This document shows, piece after piece, positions 16,755 to 27,038 of a stretch of DNA of 64,000 nucleotides. Position 1 is the stretch's first letter, and every line of letters starts with the position of its first letter. The notes below the pieces were generated by a model, which did no database searches, was not told the origin of the DNA, and saw nothing but the letters and a program-made list of their open reading frames with translations. The stretch comes from Marilutibacter penaei (GTDB taxonomy: Bacteria > Pseudomonadota > Gammaproteobacteria > Xanthomonadales > Xanthomonadaceae), in the NCBI RefSeq assembly GCF_014145395.1, contig NZ_JACHTE010000004.1:62001-126000 (forward strand). Reading direction: 5' to 3'. The translations under genes were made by a program, and so were the position numbers.

Positions 16755-18976
16755 ATCTCGAAGCGGTAGGACAGCTTGACCAGCAGCTGCTCGTCGTCGC
16801 GCAGCCGGAAACTGTCCTCCACCAGGTCGAACGGTGCCTCGGAGAAGGGCTGGCCTTCGTACCCTCCTCGTCCGTACACGATGTACAGGTAGGACAGCGG
16901 CGCCAGCTCATAGCGATAGCGGACCTGGAAGCCCAGCGTGCGCACGCTGAAGTCATCCACCGGATCGCTGCTGGCCACCGCCTGGCCGTTGGCGGCGACC
17001 CGGTAGGCCTGGCGCAGGTCCGCGTCGAGGCCGATCGCCTGCAGCTTCACCCGCAGCTCCTGGCGCTCGTCCACCAGCCACTCCAGGCCCGCGGACAGGC
17101 CGGCGCTGCGCTGTTCGAAGCTTCCGATCAGGTTGTCCCTTTGCCACACCAGCCAGTCCGGACGCTGCAGGTATTCGATGCCAACGCTGGCGCTCAGGGC
17201 ATCGCTGAAGAAGTAGGTCGGCTCGAACTCCGCGGCAACGCCGACGGCATCGTTGCCCTCCAGGCCGCCACTGAAGGCTTCCGCCGACATCTCCCATGCC
17301 CAGTTGCCCTGGCGGGGCCGATCGTACTCGTAGTACGCATTGAAGTTGCCCGGCACGGCCAATGCGCCGTTGCCGCGGGTCAGGCGATCCTCGAACCCGC
17401 CGCCATTGATGTTCACCTGCGCATACTCGAAGCTGCCGTCGCGCAGGCGACCCTCGCGGCTGAGCCGGAACTGGCGCTGCAGGCGCAGGCCGTGGTCGTT
17501 GTCGGTCCCGCTGATCCGCGCGCGCCAGTCAGTGGACTGGAAGCGTGAGCCGGCCGGCTGGTCCGCGAACCGCCGCTGGACCTGCCAGTGCGCGTAGTTC
17601 AGGTCGTTCCGCGACAGGTAGCCGAAATCGTTGAGCTGCAGCGCGTCGCCGAAATGCATCGCCAGCCACTGCTGCCGCCACGCATCGTCCATCTCGAAGT
17701 TCACGAAGACGGTCGCGCCGGAGTCGCGGCTCTCCTCGCCGGCCATGTCGATGTCACTGCCGATGAGTCGCGATTCGACACTGACCCGCTCCGTCGGACG
17801 CCAGTTGTGGTCGACGCCGAGCACGGTCGCCTCCCGGTCCAGGAACGGCCGTTCCACCCGCGTCAGCATCGCGCCCAGGTTCTGGTTGTCGAAGTCGCGC
17901 ACCAGCCGCAGCGCGCCGAAGGTACGGCCGGCATCTCCGGACTCGTCGGCCAGGAACACGCCGTACTTCGCCGCCCCGAAGCTGCCGTTGAGCTTCACCG
18001 CGGCGTCGATGTCGCCGGCCCCGTCGCCATCGTCCGCGGGACCGCCGACGCGGCGGGTGTAGAGCAGCTGGCTGTAGTCCGAAGGCGTGGTGAAGCCGAA
18101 GATGCCCTGGTTCTCGGTGAAGAACGGACGCTTGTCGCTGACGAAGGTCTCGGTCGCGCTGAAATTGATCACGAGGTCGTCGCTTTCCACCTGGCCGAAG
18201 TCCGGGTTCAGCGTGGCGGTGAGCTGGAACTGCCCGTTCGGCTTCCAGAACAGGTCGACGCCACCTTCCAGGTCGCTCGCGTTGCCGACCAGGTCATGCA
18301 GGCCGGACACATAGGGCGTGATGGCCAGCAGTGACTGGCTATAGACCGGGATGTCGATCGGCGCGAAATCGGACAGGTAGCGCGGGCGCTCGAAGCTCGC
18401 CCCCGGCCAGGCGACGCGCTCACCGGTGGAACCGACCACCCGGTCCAGCTGCAAGGTGATCCGGCGCGTGCCGTCGCTGCCGCTGCGCATCGGCGCGATA
18501 TACCAGGGGATCAGCATCTCGACCGTCCAGGCATCGCCCTCCTCATGCACCGCATGGGACCAGCGACCATCCCAGTCGTCGTTGAACTCACGCTCGTTGG
18601 TGATCACCGCGTCGGCGACGCCGCCCGTGGAGGCCACGGTGAAGTTGTAGCCGGTCCGCCCGTCGCCATCGAAGTCCACCATCAGGTTCACGCGGTCGAC
18701 CTGCTCGCTGAAGTCGCGCTGCACCTTCTGCCGGGTCCACTCCACGTCGCGGGGCTGGACGTTGCGGAAGGCCACCGCCAGCCCCTCCGGGGTGGCCATC
18801 ACCCAGGCTTCCGTCGGCAGCGTTGCGGGTGCCTGCGTCAGCGGCTGGGTCTGGACGAAGGCCTGGACATGCCGGGCTTCGCGCCACTCGTCGGCGCCCA
18901 CCCGCCCGTCGATCTCGACGGCGCCAGTGGGGCCGGCCCAGAGGGCTGACAGGAGCAGCAGGGAACGCAGGCGCAT
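16751..18976 (-). CDS. CBM9-like domain / DUF5916 beta-barrel protein
   Basis: Predicted secreted or outer-membrane protein of 741 residues. An N-terminal signal peptide (MRLRSLLLLSALWAGPTGAVE) precedes a carbohydrate-binding family 9-like domain (EIDGRVGADEW..., VMATPEGLAVAF, MVDFDGDGRTGYNF). The large C-terminal DUF5916-like region (about residue 200 on; LNPDFGQVESDDLVINFSAT, KRPFFTENQGIF) shows alternating beta-strand patterns and ends LSYRFEI, like an outer-membrane barrel. The start was moved from 19042 to 18976 to begin at the signal peptide. The true substrate is unknown; this family is common in Xanthomonadaceae and Bacteroidetes. Confidence 0.82.
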   Translation of the reverse strand: MRLRSLLLLSALWAGPTGAVEIDGRVGADEWREARHVQAFVQTQPLTQAPATLPTEAWVMATPEGLAVAFRNVQPRDVEWTRQKVQRDFSEQVDRVNLMVDFDGDGRTGYNFTVASTGGVADAVITNEREFNDDWDGRWSHAVHEEGDAWTVEMLIPWYIAPMRSGSDGTRRITLQLDRVVGSTGERVAWPGASFERPRYLSDFAPIDIPVYSQSLLAITPYVSGLHDLVGNASDLEGGVDLFWKPNGQFQLTATLNPDFGQVESDDLVINFSATETFVSDKRPFFTENQGIFGFTTPSDYSQLLYTRRVGGPADDGDGAGDIDAAVKLNGSFGAAKYGVFLADESGDAGRTFGALRLVRDFDNQNLGAMLTRVERPFLDREATVLGVDHNWRPTERVSVESRLIGSDIDMAGEESRDSGATVFVNFEMDDAWRQQWLAMHFGDALQLNDFGYLSRNDLNYAHWQVQRRFADQPAGSRFQSTDWRARISGTDNDHGLRLQRQFRLSREGRLRDGSFEYAQVNINGGGFEDRLTRGNGALAVPGNFNAYYEYDRPRQGNWAWEMSAEAFSGGLEGNDAVGVAAEFEPTYFFSDALSASVGIEYLQRPDWLVWQRDNLIGSFEQRSAGLSAGLEWLVDERQELRVKLQAIGLDADLRQAYRVAANGQAVASSDPVDDFSVRTLGFQVRYRYELAPLSYLYIVYGRGGYEGQPFSEAPFDLVEDSFRLRDDEQLLVKLSYRFEI

Positions 18977-19089
18977 GGCAGGGATCGCGACGGGTCGAGG
19001 GCGCGCAGGATAGCCCAGGCCTCCGGGGCACCCGAGGGGCACAAGTCATGGCAACCCTTTGCCACCCGCGCGCATCGGTGCAGTCGACC

Positions 19090-20274
19090 CTACGCCCCGG
19101 CGCCCTCGCCGGTGTCTTCCACGGCAGACGCATCGTGGGTCACGAAGGTGTCCTCGCCGGTGGGCAGCCGCAGCCAGTCGGGGTGCGCGAGTGCCCGGTT
19201 CACGTCGACCAGGCCCGACCGCCAGTGCTCGCGCAGGGCGACGCGACCGAACTGGTAGTCCTTGAAGTGCCCGATGCGGGCGCGCTCGCGGTAGATCAGA
19301 TGGATCACCGAGATGCGGTTGCCGCAGGCCAGGTCAGCGGCATGGCGCGCCCAGGGATTTGACTCGCGCTCACCTGCCGGGAGCGCCTCGAGCAGTTCGC
19401 GCAGCAGCCGCCGGTAGTGCTGGTCGATCCGCTGCATGGTCGTGACCATGCGCGTGCGGCTCGAGTACTGGATTTCCTTCTGCCGCTCCGCCACGTCGAG
19501 CAGGTTCTTCGGCAGGTCGCCCCGCGCGCTCCACAGGTCGACCTGGAACACCAGCGTGTCGTCTCGCCGCGCGTTGGAGAGGACGTGCGACAGCGGCGTG
19601 TTCGACACCAGCCCGCCGTCCCAGTAGAACTGGCCGTCGATCTCCACGGCGGGAAACGCCGGCGGCAGTGCGCCGGACGCGAGGATGTGCCGTGCGTCCA
19701 GGCGCATCCGGGTGTTGTCGAAGTACTCGAGGTTGCCGGTGGCGACGTTGACCGCCCCCACCGACACGCGGATGCCGCCGTCGTTGAGCCGGTCGAAGTC
19801 GACCAGGCGCTCAAGGGTGCCGATCATCGGCGCGGTGTCGTACCAGCTCGCGGTCGCCGGGCCACCAGGCTCGAACGGGTTGCTCCCCGGCAGGCCCGTG
19901 AACCAGGCACGCGGATGGTAGAACCCGCGCTGGCCCTCGACCAGGGCGCGCCAGGCCTCCCAGCTGTCCAGCCACGCGCGGGCGTCCTCGCCCATTCCAT
20001 CCAGGCGCGCTTCCTGCCCCAGCGTCGTCGCCGGCAGGACATGGGGCTGCGAGATCGTCTCCCAGAAGGTCCGCAAGGCCTCGACGCGTCGCGCGGGCGG
20101 GTTGCCAGCGATGATCGCCGTATTGAAAGCGCCGATCGAGATGCCCGCCAGCCAGCCCGGGGCCACGCCGGCCTCGTGCAGGCCCTGGAAGACACCGCCC
20201 TGGTAGGCGCCCAACGCGCCGCCGCCCTGCAGGACGAGGGCGATGCGGTCGGGCAGCACCAGTCCGGGCGGCAT
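19090..20274 (-). CDS. Patatin-like phospholipase family protein
   Basis: Serine hydrolase with a Ser-Asp dyad acting on acyl esters. Visible marks are the glycine-rich oxyanion loop LQGGGALGAYQGG, the nucleophile elbow GISIGAFN and the dyad aspartate in YWDGGLVSNTP. The C-terminal half beyond residue 220 looks like the extra DUF3734-type domain of bacterial patatins; total 394 residues. It starts 7 bases after the bdhA stop, so both are one transcript. The pairing with 3-hydroxybutyrate dehydrogenase hints at release of hydroxyacyl units for oxidation, but that is inference; the substrate is not known. Confidence 0.88.
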   Translation of the reverse strand: MPPGLVLPDRIALVLQGGGALGAYQGGVFQGLHEAGVAPGWLAGISIGAFNTAIIAGNPPARRVEALRTFWETISQPHVLPATTLGQEARLDGMGEDARAWLDSWEAWRALVEGQRGFYHPRAWFTGLPGSNPFEPGGPATASWYDTAPMIGTLERLVDFDRLNDGGIRVSVGAVNVATGNLEYFDNTRMRLDARHILASGALPPAFPAVEIDGQFYWDGGLVSNTPLSHVLSNARRDDTLVFQVDLWSARGDLPKNLLDVAERQKEIQYSSRTRMVTTMQRIDQHYRRLLRELLEALPAGERESNPWARHAADLACGNRISVIHLIYRERARIGHFKDYQFGRVALREHWRSGLVDVNRALAHPDWLRLPTGEDTFVTHDASAVEDTGEGAGA

Positions 20275-20281
20275 CGTCCGG

Positions 20282-21082
20282 CTACTGCATGTGCCAGCCG
20301 TGGCTGACGATGAGGCTTTGCCCGGTCAACGCCGCACTGGGGAACTCGCACAGGAAACGCACGGTCTGCGCCACGTCCTCGACCGTCGTGAAGATGCCAT
20401 CCACGGTCTGCCCCAGCATGACGTTGCGGATCACCTCCTCCTCGCTGATGCCCAGCTCCTTCGACTGCTCCGGGATCTGCTTGTCGACCAGCGGCGTACG
20501 CACGAAGCCGGGACACACCACGTGGCTGCGCACGCCGCGATCGCCGCCTTCCTTCGCCAGCGTGCGCGACAGGCCGAGCAGGCCATGCTTGGCCGTCACG
20601 TACGCGGACTTGAGCTTGGACGCCTGGTGCGAATGCACCGAGCCCATGTAGATCACCGTGCCACCGCGCGCCTTGCCGTCGTCGCCGGCCGCGTACATGT
20701 GCGGCAGCACCGCACGGGTGGTCAGGAAGGCGCCATCGAGGTGGATGGCCAGCATCTTCTTCCAGTCGGAGAAGGCGTACTGCTCGATCGGATTCACGAT
20801 CTGGATGCCGGCATTCGAGACGAGGATGTCGATCGCGCCCAGCGCTTCCACCGCGCGGGCCACGCCGTCATTGACGGCGGCCTCGTCGGTGACGTCCATC
20901 GCGACGGCAAAGGCACGCCCGCCGCTCCCTTCGATGCTCGCTGCCACCTCGCGCGCGCCCTCGAGGTTGAGGTCCGCGATCACCACCGCCGCCCCTGCGC
21001 GCGCCAGCTCGTGTGCGATCTCCTTGCCGATGCCGCTCGCCGCGCCGGTGACCAGCGCGACCTTGCCTTCAATCGATGCCAT
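20282..21082 (-). CDS. bdhA: 3-hydroxybutyrate dehydrogenase
   Basis: NAD-dependent short-chain dehydrogenase oxidising 3-hydroxybutyrate to acetoacetate. The 266 residues show [12 protein letters not shown] at the N-terminus, NAG (SNAGIQIV), and the catalytic Ser/Tyr/Lys in [10 protein letters not shown]...YVTAKHG. The insertion with [19 protein letters not shown] and the C-terminus [11 protein letters not shown] are typical of 3-hydroxybutyrate dehydrogenases rather than generic SDRs. It is first in a two-gene unit with the patatin-like gene. No polyhydroxybutyrate synthase gene is in the window. Confidence 0.9.
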   Translation of the reverse strand: MASIEGKVALVTGAASGIGKEIAHELARAGAAVVIADLNLEGAREVAASIEGSGGRAFAVAMDVTDEAAVNDGVARAVEALGAIDILVSNAGIQIVNPIEQYAFSDWKKMLAIHLDGAFLTTRAVLPHMYAAGDDGKARGGTVIYMGSVHSHQASKLKSAYVTAKHGLLGLSRTLAKEGGDRGVRSHVVCPGFVRTPLVDKQIPEQSKELGISEEEVIRNVMLGQTVDGIFTTVEDVAQTVRFLCEFPSAALTGQSLIVSHGWHMQ

Positions 21083-21211
21083 GCGTGACTCCTCGGATCC
21101 CGTGCCCCGCCCGTGGGGTAGGCGGATGGCGAGCGCGCCGCCGTTGCGACGACCCGGGCAGTATCACGCGGGTCCCGTGACGGGACCATTGACCCTTCGT
21201 ACGCGGGCCCC

Positions 21212-21712
21212 CTACTTCTTCTTTTTCTTGCCGGCTTTCTTCTTGTCCTTTTTCGGCTGCAGCATCGTGCCGGTGCACTTCTTCGCGCCGCAGCGGCAGG
21301 CCCAGACCGCCTTCAGTGCCTTCGTGTGCTTCTCGGCCAGGGTGATCCCGTAGTTGTAGGACAGCTCCTCGCCGGGCTCGATGTCGCGGATCGCCTCGAT
21401 GAACACCCGGTCTTTCGTCGGGTCCCCGCCCTCGTCCTCGTGCAGCAAGGCCTCGCAGTTCGGCTTGCAGCTGTGGTTGATCCAGCGCGCGATGTTGCCC
21501 CGCTCGTTCGCGTCAATCACGTAGGTGTCGTTGAGCGTGAACAGGAAGGTATGGCCGGAATCGACGTCGCCGGTGTCGCCGGCATCGACCTCGGCGTGGG
21601 TCTTCAGGGTTCCCTTGTACTGGACGACACGCTCGCCCTTGCGGATGGCCTGGGTGGCGAACACGCCGTTTCCGTGGATCTCGGACTGGCGCGCGACGAT
21701 CTTGCTGGGCAT
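21212..21712 (-). CDS. SET-domain protein-lysine methyltransferase
   Basis: Small SET-domain protein (166 residues) predicted to transfer methyl groups from S-adenosylmethionine to lysine. The SET core includes GNGVFAT (14-20), RWINHSCKPNCEA (76-88) and ELSYNYG (116-122), the AdoMet/substrate motifs. A post-SET-like cysteine cluster WACRCGAKKCTG (137-148) follows, which with the Cys of NHSC could bind zinc. The last residues are almost all lysine. Chosen start: ATG at 21712 (MPSKIVARQ); the frame opens at 21790. SET proteins are mostly eukaryotic but occur in Xanthomonads and some other bacteria; the target protein is unknown. Confidence 0.88.
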   Translation of the reverse strand: MPSKIVARQSEIHGNGVFATQAIRKGERVVQYKGTLKTHAEVDAGDTGDVDSGHTFLFTLNDTYVIDANERGNIARWINHSCKPNCEALLHEDEGGDPTKDRVFIEAIRDIEPGEELSYNYGITLAEKHTKALKAVWACRCGAKKCTGTMLQPKKDKKKAGKKKKK

Positions 21713-21832
21713 GTGGGTTCCCGGGTTGGCTTCGGCCCATTCTGACCCGTAAACGATGACATCGGGAAACCGCATGGCCGACCGGGGCACGCGGGGACGT
21801 TGTCCGGAAACCCCTCAACCGAGATCAGCACC

Positions 21833-22390
21833 ATGCACGCCAGCCGGGGCATCGCCCTATTCGCCAGCGCCGTCTTCATCGCTGCCTGCCAACCCGCCCC
21901 GACGCCGGACGTGGCCACCGCGCCACCCGACGCGCATCCTGTGCCTGCCGCTGCCGCGCCGGAGGACATCATCGCCCGCGGCGAATACCTCGTCCGCATC
22001 GCCGGCTGCAACGACTGCCATACCGCCGGCTATGCCGAGGCCGGCGGCGAGGTCGACACCGCGCGCTGGCTGACCGGTTCCCCCTTGGGCTACCGCGGAC
22101 CGTGGGGCACCACCTACGCGACCAACCTGCGCCTGCGCATCGACGGCATGGAGGAAGCCGAATGGCTGGCCTACACCGCCAGCCTGCGGACCCGCCCGAT
22201 CATGCCGGACTTCATCCTCCGGACCATGCACGAGGAGGACCGGGTGGCGATCTTCCGTTTCGTGAAGTCCCTGGGTCCGGCCGGCGAGCCCGCTCCGGCC
22301 TTCATCCCGCCGGGCGTGGACGCGCCGCGCCCCTATTTCGAACTGGTCCTGCCCGACGGCCCGCCGCCGGCTGCCGCCGGCGCACCCTGA
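21833..22390 (+). CDS. c-type cytochrome lipoprotein
   Basis: Mono-haem cytochrome c anchored by lipid. Residues 1-19 form a lipoprotein signal ending in the lipobox FIAAC (Cys19). A Pro/Ala-rich linker follows, then RGEYLVRIAGCNDCHTAG with the haem motif CxxCH at 59-63 and a likely axial Met in RTRPIMPDF. Total 185 residues from the ATG at 21833. It is monocistronic, divergent from the SET-domain gene and upstream of the suf promoter. It probably carries electrons in the periplasm; its partner is not evident. Confidence 0.87.
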   Translation: MHASRGIALFASAVFIAACQPAPTPDVATAPPDAHPVPAAAAPEDIIARGEYLVRIAGCNDCHTAGYAEAGGEVDTARWLTGSPLGYRGPWGTTYATNLRLRIDGMEEAEWLAYTASLRTRPIMPDFILRTMHEEDRVAIFRFVKSLGPAGEPAPAFIPPGVDAPRPYFELVLPDGPPPAAAGAP

Positions 22391-22429
22391 ACGGGACACC
22401 CGCGGGCTGAACGTCCGCCCCGGGACGGC

Positions 22430-22471
22430 TTGGAGCGGCCGGCCCAAATCCGTACAATTCCGGTACGGATT
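22430..22471 (+). promoter_or_regulatory. suf operon promoter with palindromic operator
   Basis: A sigma-70-like promoter reads TTGGAG (22430-22435), 17-base spacer, TACAAT (22453-22458). A perfect 9-bp inverted repeat, AATCCGTAC (22447-22455) and GTACGGATT (22463-22471) with 7 bases between, covers the -10 and the expected start of transcription. The Rrf2-type regulator encoded 12 bases downstream is the natural ligand, implying autorepression of the suf operon. Confidence 0.7.
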
Positions 22472-22483
22472 GGATGAACCCCC

Positions 22484-22942
22484 ATGCTCCGCGTCACCAA
22501 GCTCACCGACTACGCGACGGTCGTCCTGACCGTCCTCGCCAGCCGACCCGGCGACGTGCTCAGCGCGTCGGAGCTGGCCGAGCGTGCCGGCCTGGAAGCG
22601 CCGACCGTGGCAAAGGTCCTCAAGCCGCTGGCCCAGGGCGGCCTGGTCGAAGGCTTCCGCGGTGCCAACGGCGGCTACCGGCTGGCCCGCGACGCCGACG
22701 CGATCGGCCTGATCGAGATCGTGGAAGCCATGGAAGGGCCCCTCGGCATGACCGAGTGCAGCCTGCACGGCGGCGCCTGCACCATCGAGGACCAGTGCGG
22801 CGTACGCGCCAACTGGCGGCACATCAACGACGTGGTGGTCGCGGCCCTGCGCAGCGTCACCCTCGCGCAGATGCTGGCCCCGCCGGCACCGGCGGCCCCA
22901 CCCGACCCGAGGCGCATCGACCTGCGCCTCGCCAACGCATAG
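22484..22942 (+). CDS. Rrf2-family SUF system Fe-S regulator
   Basis: Transcription regulator of the IscR/Rrf2 family (152 residues), the type that heads suf operons in Xanthomonadaceae. A winged helix-turn-helix occupies the first 70 residues (LSASELAERAGLEAPTVAKVLKPL; GANGGYRLAR). Three cysteines in ECSLHGGACTIEDQC (92, 99, 105) are placed to bind an Fe-S cluster that would signal iron-sulfur status. It begins 12 bases after the palindromic operator and lies 15 bases before sufB, so it probably represses its own operon when its cluster is loaded. The start ATG at 22484 has GGATGA upstream. Confidence 0.92.
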   Translation: MLRVTKLTDYATVVLTVLASRPGDVLSASELAERAGLEAPTVAKVLKPLAQGGLVEGFRGANGGYRLARDADAIGLIEIVEAMEGPLGMTECSLHGGACTIEDQCGVRANWRHINDVVVAALRSVTLAQMLAPPAPAAPPDPRRIDLRLANA

Positions 22943-22957
22943 ACAGTAGGCAGCCCC

Positions 22958-24438
<1,481 letters not shown>

Positions 24439-24442
<4 letters not shown>

Positions 24443-24930
24443 CCCGCGTCGGGCTCCCATTGCTGCTTGCGCTCGCCTGCACGCCCACGCATGCGACGCC
24501 GGGCGACGACACACTCCGGGGCTGGATCGAGCAGTGCGACCCCCACGGTGGCCAGCAGGCCATCAACGCGTGTGCGATCGTCGAGAACGCGAGGGCCGAC
24601 GACAGGCTGGAGGCGGTCCTCGACGAGATCGACCGCACCTATGCCGGGAACGGCACGCCCGAGGCAACCCGCGGATTGCGCGACGCGCAGTCCTCCTGGA
24701 GCGCGCAGGTGGAGCGCGACGTCGAAGCCCTTTACCCGGTTCCCGAAGGCGAGCATCCGAGCGTCCAGTGGGGGTCTGCCTGGGTGATGAGCTTCGAGCA
24801 GACGCGCACGATGCTGGTACGCCAGCGCATCGCCTTCCTGTGCGAAGCCTGGCTGCCCGACCGTGTCCGTCCCGACCCCGCTGCACCCTCGTCCTGCAAT
24901 GGCCCTGCCGCCGCCCCGGCGGCCCACTGA
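24439..24930 (+). CDS. LprI/DUF1311-like secreted protein inside the suf operon
   Basis: Predicted exported protein of 163 residues: hydrophobic leader [19 protein letters not shown], then a domain resembling the lysozyme-inhibitor LprI N-terminal (DUF1311) family, with CDPHG...[34 protein letters not shown] and a late Cys in RIAFLCEAW. The start ATG overlaps the sufB stop by 4 bases and sufC follows 49 bases later, so it is embedded and translationally coupled in the suf operon. It has no known role in Fe-S assembly. The gene is easy to miss because the same frame stays open upstream across sufB. The family call is moderate. Confidence 0.72.
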
Positions 24931-24979
24931 CCGCAGGCGGCCCGCCTCCCTCCGCGCCACCACCACCCAAGATACGAAC

Positions 24980-25744
<765 letters not shown>

Positions 25745-25745
25745 C

Positions 25746-27038
25746 ATGACCGCGCTGCTCGACTCTTTCCGCGAGGCCTTCGACGCCCTTCCCGACCGCG
25801 ACGCGGCCGGCCTGGGCGAAAGCCGCCGCACAGCGCTTGAGGCCGCGCTCGGCGATGGCCTGCCGCATGCGCGCGTCGAAGCGTGGAAGTACACGTCCTT
25901 GCGCGCGCTCGAACGCCGCAGCTTCGTCGCCTCGACGCCCGTGCCCGACCTCGACCCCGCGATCGTGGCCGGCATCCCCGCGCCTCGCCTGGTCTTCGTC
26001 AACGGACGACTCGCACCGGCGCTCGGCGCGCCGGAGGATCTGCCCGAAGGCGTGTCGCTTCAGCCGCTCTCCGGCGTCCTGTCGGACGGCGAGGCCCGCG
26101 ACGCGAACTTCCTTGCCCGCCGCTTCGATCGCCTGGACGAGCCGTTCGCGCGCATCAATGCCGCGCTCGCCGTCGAAGGTGCCGTTCTGCGGGTGGCGGC
26201 CGGCGTGCAGGTGCAGGCACCTGTACACCTGGTGTTCGTCGGGGCGCCTGCGGATGCCGACGCCGCCTGGCACCTGCGCCACCTCGTCGAACTGGGCAGG
26301 GACGCGTCCCTTGGTGTCGTCGAGCATCACGTCTCGACGGGGCGTCACCGCCATCTGTCCAACCACCTGCTGCATGCCCATCTCGGCCCGGGTACACGGC
26401 TGCTGCATGCCCGCGTACAGGACGAGAGCGAAGGCGCGACGCTCATGCACCGTACCGACGCCGCGCTGGCCAGCGATGCCCACTACCGGCGCGTCGACCT
26501 TGAACTCGGCGCCGCCCTGTCACGCCACGAGTTGAACATCGCGCTGCACGGCGACCGCAGCCGGGCCGACGCCAACGGGGTGCTGCTGGCCAGCGGGAAA
26601 CGCCACCTGGAGACGCGACTGGGCCTCGACCACGTGGGCCGCGACACCGCCTGCCACCTGACATGGCGCGGACTGGCCGCCGGACGCTCGCGCGCAGCGT
26701 TCCATGGCGGGATCCTGATCCGCGAAGGGGCCGACGGGACCGAGGCCGTGCTCTCGAACAAGAACCTGCTGCTGGACGAGCGCGCGGAGATCGACAGCCA
26801 GCCGGTACTGGAAATCCATGCCGACGAAGTGCAGGCCGCGCACGGCGCCACTGTCGGCCAGATCGACCAGACCGCGCTGTTCTACCTGCGCAGCCGCGGC
26901 ATTCCCGCCGAACAGGCGCGCGCCCTGCTGACTGCCGCGTTCTGCCGCGAAACGCTCTCGCCCATCGACGATCCCGACCTGCGGGACATGCTCGCGGCCC
27001 GGCTCGACGCCGCACTTGCCCGCCTGGAGGCCGAATGA
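25746..27038 (+). CDS. sufD: Fe-S assembly protein SufD
   Basis: SufB paralogue completing the SufBC2D scaffold, needed for iron entry. 430 residues, with the parallel beta-helix core (LHGDRSRADANGVLLASGKRH; DHVGRDTACHLTWRGLAAGRS) and the C-terminal segment ATVGQIDQTALFYLRSRGI...AFCRETLSPI shared with SufB. The N-terminus is weakly conserved as usual (RVEAWKYTSLRAL). The start is ATG 25746, not 25722. Its stop overlaps the sufS start by 4 bases. Confidence 0.95.
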   Translation: MTALLDSFREAFDALPDRDAAGLGESRRTALEAALGDGLPHARVEAWKYTSLRALERRSFVASTPVPDLDPAIVAGIPAPRLVFVNGRLAPALGAPEDLPEGVSLQPLSGVLSDGEARDANFLARRFDRLDEPFARINAALAVEGAVLRVAAGVQVQAPVHLVFVGAPADADAAWHLRHLVELGRDASLGVVEHHVSTGRHRHLSNHLLHAHLGPGTRLLHARVQDESEGATLMHRTDAALASDAHYRRVDLELGAALSRHELNIALHGDRSRADANGVLLASGKRHLETRLGLDHVGRDTACHLTWRGLAAGRSRAAFHGGILIREGADGTEAVLSNKNLLLDERAEIDSQPVLEIHADEVQAAHGATVGQIDQTALFYLRSRGIPAEQARALLTAAFCRETLSPIDDPDLRDMLAARLDAALARLEAE

